The translations under genes and the position numbers were made by a program. From JBFLXB01 sp964570625 (GTDB lineage: Bacteria > Nitrospirota > Nitrospiria > 2-01-FULL-66-17): a stretch of DNA of 64,000 bases. Below, piece by piece: positions 57,706 to 64,000 of this stretch (positions are counted from its first letter, which is position 1; every line of letters begins with the position of its first letter). The DNA lies in the NCBI GenBank assembly GCA_964570625.1, contig CAZMYW010000027.1, positions 248,001 through 312,000 on the forward strand, in the 5' to 3' direction. The notes below the pieces were generated by a model. It worked only from the letters and a program-made list of their open reading frames with translations. It ran no database searches and was not told the DNA's origin.

Positions 57706-59442
57706 TTATCGCTCTCGGTACCGATTCGTCACGGGCATCCGGCGGTCTTTGCCCAGGGCGCGGGGGGTGAGTTTGATGCCGATGGGGGCTTGGCGGCGCT
57801 TGTATTCGCTGTGGTCGACCATGCGGGCCACGGTTTCGACCATCTTTTTTGGATAACCCATCGCTACGATTGATTCCAGCGCTTTATCCTCTTCGACGTA
57901 CGCCTTGAGGATAGCGTCCAACACGTCGTACGGCGGCAGCGTGTCTTGATCACGCTGATTGTGCTTGAGCTCTGCGGTCGGTGCGCGATCAATGATCCGC
58001 TGCGGGATCACCTTCCCGGCCGCGTTGCGGTGGCGCGCGAGATCGTAGACGCACGTCTTATACACGTCTTTGATGACGGCGAATCCGCCGGCCATGTCTC
58101 CGTAGAGCGTGGCGTATCCCACGCTCATCTCGCTTTTGTTGCCAGTCGTCAGCACGAGCCAGCCGAACTTGTTTGAGAGCGCCATGAGGAAGTTACCGCG
58201 AATCCTCGCCTGAACGTTTTCTTCCGTCGTGTCCGGACGGCGACCGGAAAATGCCTCGGCCAGTGCCTTCTCGTAGCCGGCCATCAGGCCGTGGATCGGC
58301 AGGGTGACCAGGCGAATCCCAAGGTTGTGGACGAGATGCTCGGTATCTTCGCGGCTCTGGGTGGAGGTGTACGGCGACGGCATGAACACGCCCACGACCC
58401 CCGAAGCACCTAGCGCATCCGTGGCAATCGTGGCGGTGAGCGAGGAATCGATGCCTCCGCTGAGCCCGATCACCACAGTCTCGAACCCGTTCTTGGCGAC
58501 GTAATCTTTGACTCCGGTCACCAGCGCGCGAAAAACCTCCTCCTCCGGCGCAAGCGCAGGAGCCACCGGGCGATTGACCCAGGTCCGTTTCGGCTTGGAG
58601 GATTTGATCGTCGGGACCTTCACCCGTTGCACGGCCCCGAACTGCTTCAGCATCGCCAACTTCTTTTTTCGACGTCGCGTATCGTGCAGACGCGCCTGAA
58701 ACACCGCGTCAACGTCCAAATCGACGACCAGTAGCTCCTCGGCGAACTGCCGTCCCCGCGCCACAATCGTGCCCTGTTGATCTACGATCACACTGTGGCC
58801 GTCGAACACGAGTTCGTCCTGCCCCCCCACGGCATTCACCGATGCGACCATCACCTGGTTATCCACCGCGCGCGTCGCGAACATCCGCTCGCGGAACGCG
58901 CCCTTGCCTTGGGAGTAGGGCGACGCGCCGATATTGACGATGACTTCAGCCTCACCGACCAGGGACTGTAGCTGCGTCGGCCCCTCTGGAAACCAAATGT
59001 CTTCGCAAATGTTCACGCCGATGGTCACGCCATTGACATCGAACACCGAGCAGTCTCTCCCCGTTTGAAAGTACCGGTCTTCGTCGAACACGCCGTAGTT
59101 GGGGAGGTACATCTTGCGGTGCATGCCGACCCGGCGGCCGTTGGCCAGGACAGCCGCGGCATTGAAGATATCACCGTCGCGGTCCACCACACCCACCACC
59201 GCGACGATTCCGCGCGTGGCCGACGTGATGGAATCCAGCGCCTTGAGGTTATCCTGAATAAAACGAGGCTTGAGGAGGAGGTCTTCTGGCGGATATCCGG
59301 GCAGCGACATTTCGGGAAACGCCACGAGATCCGCGCCCGCTTTGCGCGCTTCCCCGATCAGCCGGCGAATCTTGGCGGCGTTGCCCGTCAGATCTCCGAC
59401 CGTACTGTTTATTTGCGCGAGCGCAAGCCGCAGTCGACGCAT
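57706..59442 (-). CDS. nadE: Glutamine-dependent NAD+ synthetase
   Basis: Last step of NAD synthesis: amidates deamido-NAD with glutamine as nitrogen donor. The 578-residue protein has an N-terminal nitrilase glutaminase domain (1-265: Glu in 'AFPEMSLPGYPPEDLL', Lys in 'KMYLPNYGVFDE', Cys in 'VNICEDIWFP') and a C-terminal synthetase domain with 'GLSGGIDSSLTATIA' and 'LTTGNKSEMSVGYATLYGDMAGG'. ATG 59442 gives 'RRLRLALAQINSTVG', the normal start. Glutamine use ties it loosely to the adjacent glnA. Confidence 0.95.
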   Translation of the reverse strand: MRRLRLALAQINSTVGDLTGNAAKIRRLIGEARKAGADLVAFPEMSLPGYPPEDLLLKPRFIQDNLKALDSITSATRGIVAVVGVVDRDGDIFNAAAVLANGRRVGMHRKMYLPNYGVFDEDRYFQTGRDCSVFDVNGVTIGVNICEDIWFPEGPTQLQSLVGEAEVIVNIGASPYSQGKGAFRERMFATRAVDNQVMVASVNAVGGQDELVFDGHSVIVDQQGTIVARGRQFAEELLVVDLDVDAVFQARLHDTRRRKKKLAMLKQFGAVQRVKVPTIKSSKPKRTWVNRPVAPALAPEEEVFRALVTGVKDYVAKNGFETVVIGLSGGIDSSLTATIATDALGASGVVGVFMPSPYTSTQSREDTEHLVHNLGIRLVTLPIHGLMAGYEKALAEAFSGRRPDTTEENVQARIRGNFLMALSNKFGWLVLTTGNKSEMSVGYATLYGDMAGGFAVIKDVYKTCVYDLARHRNAAGKVIPQRIIDRAPTAELKHNQRDQDTLPPYDVLDAILKAYVEEDKALESIVAMGYPKKMVETVARMVDHSEYKRRQAPIGIKLTPRALGKDRRMPVTNRYRER

Positions 59443-59557
59443 GCCCACCTCCGCAAAAACTGTACTCACGGCGGGGATGAGGTGTCAAGAACACTGATCC
59501 GCGCTTCCAACGTGACCGGGTTGTGGACCGAGAAGCGTATTCATGCACTATGAGACA

Positions 59558-59683
59558 GGAGCCCGTTCAGGAATGCGTCGGATGCCAGGCGGAGCGAGCG
59601 CCCGCACCGCAGCGTACTGTGTCGTACGTGAGGAGCGGACGCGGAGCGACAACGCCGCAGACGGCCATTCATGAACGGGCTCC
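59558..59683 (-). repeat. 125-bp hairpin repeat, copy 2
   Basis: Read on the minus strand it begins GGAGCCCGTTCATGAATGG and ends CATTCCTGAACGGGCTCC, with the same GC-rich core and the central CGTACG...AGTACG as copy 1 at 28786. It begins 2 bp after the TAG stop of the cupredoxin gene at 59686, in the same orientation relative to that gene as copy 1 has to ppsR. Paired arms differ from copy 1 by matching changes on both sides, for example T-A to C-G, so the hairpin is maintained. Confidence 0.85.
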
Positions 59684-59685
59684 CG

Positions 59686-60108
59686 CTACCGGACGATCAG
59701 CGTGCCCTTCATGCCGTTGTCATGATGAGAGACTGGGGCTTCCGCGTCGCAGCGAAACGAAAACTCCCCGGCCTTCTTCGGCGTAAACCTGATGATCACC
59801 GTGGCGCCCGGCAAGACTTCCAATTCCTCGACACCATGAACCAGCGCAATCGCGCCCTTGGTCTCCAAATCCACCTTGATGTCCGCCAGCACGTCGGACA
59901 CGAATTCGTGCAACACCTTGCCAGAATTCACCAACTTCAGCTCAACCGGTTTTCCGCTTTGAATCTCGATCTGAGCGGGTTCGAACTTGTATTCGGTCAT
60001 TCGAATCGTCACGGTTTGCGGCGCCGGCGGAATAGTCCGTTCATCCGCCACGGCGTGGACCGTCAACAATCCCATCGTCAGCATACCGGCCAATATCACT
60101 GCTCTCAT
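59686..60108 (-). CDS. Secreted cupredoxin
   Basis: A 140-residue protein with a signal peptide (1-22) and a cupredoxin domain. Likely copper ligands are His67 ('KVLHEFV'), Cys120, His128 and Met133 in 'FRCDAEAPVSHHDNGMKG', with an unusually long Cys-to-His spacing and a doubled His. It could carry electrons or bind copper. Last of four genes: porin, ApbE-FMN fusion, membrane protein, cupredoxin; overlaps the third by 4 bp. Good ribosome-binding site GGGAGGAAA before ATG 60108. The 125-bp repeat follows its stop. Confidence 0.85.
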   Translation of the reverse strand: MRAVILAGMLTMGLLTVHAVADERTIPPAPQTVTIRMTEYKFEPAQIEIQSGKPVELKLVNSGKVLHEFVSDVLADIKVDLETKGAIALVHGVEELEVLPGATVIIRFTPKKAGEFSFRCDAEAPVSHHDNGMKGTLIVR

Positions 60109-60599
60109 TGTTTCCTCCCCTTCCACCACATGTCGTACAACGGCACCCCGATCAACACCACGGCAGTCCCGGTCATCACCACCCAGCTCGCGATTTGGAG
60201 CATGGCAAACCCGGGGGCCACGAACCGAATCAGCCACGGAGACGCCAAGTCACTGAACGTCGCCGCAAACGCCAGCACGATCACGGTTCGTTTCAACGGA
60301 AGACCGATCGATGTCGCGACGAACAGGTGCGTCAACACCAACAGGACGATCCCTTCGATAAACGCATGGAAGTGTAGTTCCTCCAGCATCTGGCCCACCG
60401 GCCTCGGCAACAGGTCTTCATCCCCCGATCCACGATAATGCTCGACGACCTGTTGATACTGCGGCCCCACCCTGGTGAAGGCGATCGCCACCAAACTCAC
60501 GTAGCCCACCGCGGCGAACACCAAGAAAGCCGTGTAAATCGCCTTGAGCTCCGGCGGGCTGAACCGGATCTGGAACCCCTGACGAGAAAAATCTTTCAT
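60105..60599 (-). CDS. Four-helix inner-membrane protein with membrane histidines
   Basis: A 164-residue protein with four hydrophobic helices (about 18-42, 74-96, 103-122 and 132-152). The second carries 'ELHFHAFIEGIVLLVLTHLFV', with three His on adjacent turns, which could coordinate heme b or a metal, but no CxxCH motif is present. I do not recognise the family. ATG overlaps the apbE stop by 4 bp. Together with its neighbours it may be the membrane part of an electron-transfer path; that is inference. Confidence 0.7.
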   Translation of the reverse strand: MKDFSRQGFQIRFSPPELKAIYTAFLVFAAVGYVSLVAIAFTRVGPQYQQVVEHYRGSGDEDLLPRPVGQMLEELHFHAFIEGIVLLVLTHLFVATSIGLPLKRTVIVLAFAATFSDLASPWLIRFVAPGFAMLQIASWVVMTGTAVVLIGVPLYDMWWKGRKQ

Positions 60600-62137
60600 G
60601 ACCCGTCTCCGCCGGCCCCGTACACCGTCGCCGTCAGGGCCAACGCCGTCTTCACCGCCTGCGCGGTGGAGCGGGAGGACAACGTCGCGCCGCTAATCCC
60701 GTGGATGTCGCGGCCGAGGCGTAACGGCGCCGCCAGTGTCTTGCCGGTAAACTGGGCGAGAAATCGCTTGGAACGGATCTCCGAACCCTGCGACTCGCGA
60801 TAGATCAACACCTGCACGCCCCGCACCACACCCTCGGGAGCGACCGCGACCATAAACGTGATCGGCTGCTCCTTCCCGATAACGTCCACCACCGTCGCAT
60901 AACCCAACGCTCCTTCGGCGCCGGTACCGACCCAAAAGGTGACCTCCGACTCGCGAACTCGCCTCCCGATCAGGGATTCGATCCGCGCCCGGTGGCCTTC
61001 CGTGAGTGACACGGTTTCCTGCGTAAATTGCTCGGCCTCGGGGATCAAAGCCTTGAGCGCTTCTTCACGGCTCATGTACACCACGGCCTGGCCCAACGGT
61101 GGACGCACCATCATCGCCATCACCGCAGCGACCATTCCGACCAGTATCCGGCGCCTAGCGAGCATATGCGGGGGACAAGGCTCCACCACCAACTCGCTCC
61201 ATCCGGACGTCTGGCTGGTGACCACCCGTCCCGTATCGTCCGCGCTCGCAATCACCCCGTCGAGTCCCTGTTGGCCCAACAGATCCACCCCAGCGCGCGG
61301 ACCCAACACAAAGGCCGCCGTGGACAACGCATCGGCATCGAGCGCGGTCCTCGCCACCACCGACGCACTCGCCGCGCGGTGGGCCGGACGCCCTGTTCTG
61401 GGATCCAGAATGTGGCCGTATCGGATCCCACGGATGATCACGGCCTGTTGGTCGTCTCCCGATGTGGCCAATGCGGCATCGCTCAAGCACACCACGCCCA
61501 AGACGCGATTCGGATCCCGCGGGTGCCTGATGCCCACACGCCACCCGTCCTCACCAGGCGGCTTCCCGATCGCGTACGCCACGCTGCCGAAATCCACGAG
61601 CGCCGACGACACGCCCGCTGCGATCAACAACCGGACGACTCGGTCGATGGTATAGCCCTTGCCCATCGCGCCGAACTCGAGTTCCACACAGGAATCTCGG
61701 TAGGCCACCGTCCCGGCGTGCGGATCCACGGCAATCATGGAAAATCCCACTCCAGCCAACAGTCCTTCCAACTCGTCCCCGGCAAGCGGCCGCAACGGCA
61801 CGCCGCCGTATCGGTCGTCACGAATCCGCCACGAGCGCGTGAGCGGCGAGACCGTGGCATCCACGGTCCCGCCGCTGATGACCGAAAACCGACGCGCCGC
61901 TTCAATCAACCCGAGCAGCTCGGCACCGACCACGACCGGTCCGCGCCAGGCCTCGCGATTGACCCGCGACATCTCGCTGGTCGGATCAAACACGCTCAGC
62001 AGGCGTTCGATCCGCACGGCCTCGGCAAACGCAGCGCGGAGCAATTCGTTCCCCGGTTCAGGGTCAGTGCCAGGAAGCGTGATATCGAGCACGCTCCCCA
62101 TACACGGCTGGCTCCCTCTGGTGATTGGCCGGGCCAT
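60596..62137 (-). CDS. apbE: ApbE flavin transferase fused to an FMN-binding domain
   Basis: A 513-residue fusion. Residues 1-320 are FAD:protein FMN transferase ApbE: 'SGGTVDATVSPLTRSWRI', 'ELEFGAMGKGYTIDRVV', 'DFGSVAYAIG' (usual form DxGG) and 'ALDADALSTAAFVLG'. Residues 325-352 form a hydrophobic, Arg-led segment like a signal peptide or anchor, then an FMN_bind domain follows with the flavinylation motif 'DIHGISGATLSS', Thr485 being the expected FMN site. The enzyme and its substrate are thus one chain. ATG 62137 is 7 bp after the porin stop. Confidence 0.88.
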   Translation of the reverse strand: MARPITRGSQPCMGSVLDITLPGTDPEPGNELLRAAFAEAVRIERLLSVFDPTSEMSRVNREAWRGPVVVGAELLGLIEAARRFSVISGGTVDATVSPLTRSWRIRDDRYGGVPLRPLAGDELEGLLAGVGFSMIAVDPHAGTVAYRDSCVELEFGAMGKGYTIDRVVRLLIAAGVSSALVDFGSVAYAIGKPPGEDGWRVGIRHPRDPNRVLGVVCLSDAALATSGDDQQAVIIRGIRYGHILDPRTGRPAHRAASASVVARTALDADALSTAAFVLGPRAGVDLLGQQGLDGVIASADDTGRVVTSQTSGWSELVVEPCPPHMLARRRILVGMVAAVMAMMVRPPLGQAVVYMSREEALKALIPEAEQFTQETVSLTEGHRARIESLIGRRVRESEVTFWVGTGAEGALGYATVVDVIGKEQPITFMVAVAPEGVVRGVQVLIYRESQGSEIRSKRFLAQFTGKTLAAPLRLGRDIHGISGATLSSRSTAQAVKTALALTATVYGAGGDGS

Positions 62138-62144
62138 CAATCGG

Positions 62145-63341
62145 TCAATGGAATTGATACCCTACGCCTAGATTGAACCGGGTGCCGTCGTTGTCGGCCC
62201 CGTCTTCCCAGCTCTCCAGATCGGCCTTCACCGCAACATCCGGAATCGGGTAATAGGCCAAACCTGCGGTCATCACCTGCCGTTCGTTGGCCGGATTGGC
62301 GGTGAAGCCGGTCGGCATCGACTTCTGCGTGTCGAAATCTTCATACCGGATGAACGCGACCACGGACTGGTTCGTATCGGGAGCCAGTAGTTTGAGGAAA
62401 TCATAAGCGGCTTCCAGGTACCACCCCATCATCTCCTCGCCGACGTCCTCCCCTGTAGCCGTGCTAATCTCAGCCGCACTATCCACGCTGATCGACGCCA
62501 CCACACCGCGCAAATCCAGGCCGGCAAGACGCAGCCTCGCGTCCGCCTCCAGAATCCCCACCCCTGCATCGCCCAGCGCCGAGTTCTTCGTGGTATTGGC
62601 GCCGCCCTGGTAGACCGAGAGCCCGAGGTCCACACCCGGCAAGCCGACGTACTCCAATCGGCCCACGATCGCCAGCTCGTCCGAGGGCTGCTCCGCCACG
62701 TGTCCCCGCCCGCCGCGAATCCCGTTCGACGCGGTAAAGCCTTCGGCATTCAACCCGGACACGAGGTACACGCGGTACTTGAGGCCGGCCGGAACCGAGC
62801 CGAAGAACCCAACGCCGCCCTCTTGCCACGTAGTCGGAATGATGGTGCGCTGCACGTACGGTCGCTCCACGCTGTAAAAGAGCGGGGGCTCATGGAATTC
62901 GTTCAGCGGTCCCACCGGCATCAGCATACTGCCGGTCCGCACGTTGAAAGCCGGCGTGATGAGGAAATCCAGGTACGCAAACTCGAGCTCGATCTCGGTG
63001 GCCGCGTGCTCGAAATCGACCTCGGTGTGGACGCTGATGCGGTCGTTAAACTGATAACTCACCCCCCACACCATCCGGTGCAAATCCATGATCGCCGGGG
63101 CGTCGTCATCGGGAACGCCCGATCCCTCAGGGCTATTGAAATGCAGCTCGCCATACCCGTGGAAACTCACCTTCCCCGTTCCGGATCCCCCGTGCGAGTC
63201 GGCCCCGCCGCCCCCTAGTTGATCCAGGCGCGACTCGATGTGGTCGAGCCGCTCGGTCACCGACTCATCCGCCAGCACGCTCATTGCCGCCGGCCCGACA
63301 AGCCATAAACAAACCCCCAGCGTGGCCATAGTTCTCTTCAT
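62145..63341 (-). CDS. Outer-membrane porin (phosphate-selective porin O/P-like)
   Basis: A 398-residue barrel protein: signal peptide (1-24), a short coiled coil 'SVTERLDHIESRLDQL', a Gly/Ser linker and about sixteen strands such as 'FHGYGELHFNSP', 'VSYQFNDRISVHTEVDF' and 'AFIRYEDFD', ending 'LGVGYQFH', with the last residue His after the usual aromatic Phe. Similar barrels serve as passive pores; here it is first in an operon with ApbE-FMN, a membrane protein and a cupredoxin, so a role in iron or electron handling at the cell surface is possible. Confidence 0.82.
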   Translation of the reverse strand: MKRTMATLGVCLWLVGPAAMSVLADESVTERLDHIESRLDQLGGGGADSHGGSGTGKVSFHGYGELHFNSPEGSGVPDDDAPAIMDLHRMVWGVSYQFNDRISVHTEVDFEHAATEIELEFAYLDFLITPAFNVRTGSMLMPVGPLNEFHEPPLFYSVERPYVQRTIIPTTWQEGGVGFFGSVPAGLKYRVYLVSGLNAEGFTASNGIRGGRGHVAEQPSDELAIVGRLEYVGLPGVDLGLSVYQGGANTTKNSALGDAGVGILEADARLRLAGLDLRGVVASISVDSAAEISTATGEDVGEEMMGWYLEAAYDFLKLLAPDTNQSVVAFIRYEDFDTQKSMPTGFTANPANERQVMTAGLAYYPIPDVAVKADLESWEDGADNDGTRFNLGVGYQFH

Positions 63342-63429
63342 TGCTCCTCCTTCGTGGGTGAATGGTGATTCGACTGACTGGGCGCTGGGTGCTCCAAGAC
63401 CGCTGGCCTCTGTGGATTCTACCGGTCGT

Positions 63430-63657
63430 CTAACGCGAGGAAACGTTGGGATCGCGCGGAGGCGGAACGGTTCCGGCGATGCGATTCTGGGGAATGAGGA
63501 CGGTGCGCTTGCAGCGACGGCACTTCAGCTCCAGGACATCGCCTCTCCACCGGGCCATGAGGCCACCGCACAAGCAGCGGACTTCGGACGCCACTTTTTC
63601 TTCCGCTCGGCGGGGAGTCACGAGGCTCGATTTCGGTGTCTGTTCACGCTCACCCAA
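63430..63657 (-). CDS. Com-like small zinc-finger protein, 75 aa
   Basis: A small basic protein with 'RCLCGGLMARWRGD' and 'LKCRRCKRTV', four cysteines in the arrangement of the phage Mu Com translation regulator family, widespread as a stand-alone zinc finger. No phage genes surround it. TTG start without ribosome-binding site, just behind the promoter at 63699. It precedes the porin operon by 88 bp and may be its first gene. Confidence 0.6.
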   Translation of the reverse strand: MGEREQTPKSSLVTPRRAEEKVASEVRCLCGGLMARWRGDVLELKCRRCKRTVLIPQNRIAGTVPPPRDPNVSSR

Positions 63658-63659
63658 TT

Positions 63660-63689
63660 GATAATGGAATTAGATTTCAATTTCATTAA
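63660..63689 (-). promoter_or_regulatory. AT-rich inverted repeat, possible Fur-like operator
   Basis: AATGGAATT (63663-63671) and AATTTCATT (63679-63687) are inverted with one mismatch, flanked by GATAAT, a hexamer of the Fur box. The region is the only strongly AT-rich stretch near here and lies just downstream of the -10 element at 63699, where a repressor would block transcription. Resemblance to a Fur box is partial. Confidence 0.45.
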
Positions 63690-63698
63690 ATGGGCGTC

Positions 63699-63727
63699 AT
63701 AGTAGTAGGATCGGAACAGCTTGTCAA
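63699..63727 (-). promoter_or_regulatory. Strong sigma-70 promoter of the Com-like and porin operon
   Basis: On the minus strand TTGACA (63727-63722), 17-bp spacer, TACTAT (63704-63699). Transcription should start near 63692, immediately before the AT-rich inverted repeat. Confidence 0.8.
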
Positions 63728-63788
63728 GCGGGAACGTTCGGACGTGGGAGTTCAGGAACGCCGCGGACGGCGGCGTTGCCCGGTAGGA

Positions 63789-64000
63789 CTACTCTTTCTT
63801 GATCTGTTGACTGAGGTAGTTTTCAACCCCGACCCGCTTGATCGCGTCGAGTTGGGTTTCGATCCACTCGATGTGCTCCTCTTCACCCTGGACCATCCGC
63901 TCCAATTTTCCGCGGGTGTTGTAGTCCCCCACTTTCACGCAATGGGTGATCGCGTCGGTCAGGACACCCACCGCCTCCTGTTCGAGCCGCAGATCCAAGT
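63789..64000 (-). CDS. bfr: Bacterioferritin, C-terminal part (runs off the window)
   Basis: The visible 70 residues match the end of bacterioferritin: 'CVKVGDYNTRGKLERMVQGEEEHIEW' region with the Glu/His of the ferroxidase site in 'GEEEHIEWIETQL', then 'VENYLSQQIKKE'. The N terminus lies beyond position 64000. Iron storage and oxidation in the cytoplasm. Its neighbourhood to a possible Fur-like box and the porin operon hints at iron control. Confidence 0.88.
   Translation of the reverse strand, partial: LDLRLEQEAVGVLTDAITHCVKVGDYNTRGKLERMVQGEEEHIEWIETQLDAIKRVGVENYLSQQIKKE

Noticed and set aside
63430..63657. Prophage remnant because of the Com-like protein
   Set aside because: No other phage gene is nearby; such zinc fingers occur widely outside phages.

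Overview
This is a gene-dense, high-GC window from the chromosome of a Gram-negative bacterium. I see about 60 protein genes, one intact tRNA-Cys, one intact tRNA-Pro plus a broken tRNA-Pro copy, and no rRNA, CRISPR array, transposase or prophage module. Outer-membrane proteins (TonB receptor, porin, OmpA), lipoproteins, peptidoglycan recycling (Mpl/LdcA), cupredoxins, CxxCH proteins, a NifA-like activator beside glnA, FmdE and a BcsA/BcsG cellulose locus would fit Nitrospirota or a neighbouring phylum. That placement is inference; no phylogenetic marker was compared.

Regions 1-24 kb: secreted and FGE-sulfatase-fold proteins; a thiD-ribE cofactor operon; a LipM-type octanoyltransferase followed by an OmpR/EnvZ-type two-component pair; a cupredoxin, FG-GAP/TPR lipoprotein and glyoxalase operon; a three-gene signalling operon (CheY-like receiver, REC-GAF-GGDEF-HD-GYP protein, histidine kinase); htpX, tRNA-Cys and hisS; a fibronectin-type lipoprotein; the mpl-ldcA pair; PfpI-like, Kelch and YqhA genes.

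Regions 23-45 kb: EamA transporter, Nudix, Yip1-like and pyrE genes; a ChaN/PDZ lipoprotein and the PEP-synthase regulator; acs; an rpiB-glyA fusion; nrdR; a Rossmann-domain histidine kinase with a NarL-type regulator; xerD; a beta-helix CFI-box protein; apt, an RpoS-like sigma factor, acyP, tRNA-Pro and ald; a TonB receptor; mtnA.

Regions 45-64 kb: OmpA, mscL; the bcsA-bcsG-hypothetical-dgkA cluster (cellulose synthase with two PilZ domains, phosphoethanolamine transferase, diacylglycerol kinase); fmdE; a NifA-like activator and glnA with a terminator in its leader; nadE; and an operon of porin, ApbE fused to an FMN-binding domain, membrane protein and cupredoxin, behind a strong promoter with an AT-rich Fur-like box and next to a truncated bacterioferritin gene.

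The most interesting items are the porin/ApbE-FMN/membrane/cupredoxin operon (possible extracytoplasmic electron-transfer system), the bcsA-bcsG-dgkA linkage (cellulose modification coupled to lipid recycling), a 125-bp hairpin repeat found twice and in both cases directly behind a stop codon in the same relative orientation, the glnA leader attenuator, and the RpiB-GlyA fusion. Many promoters read as TTGACA-like and TACAAT/TATAAT-like boxes spaced by 17-18 bp.
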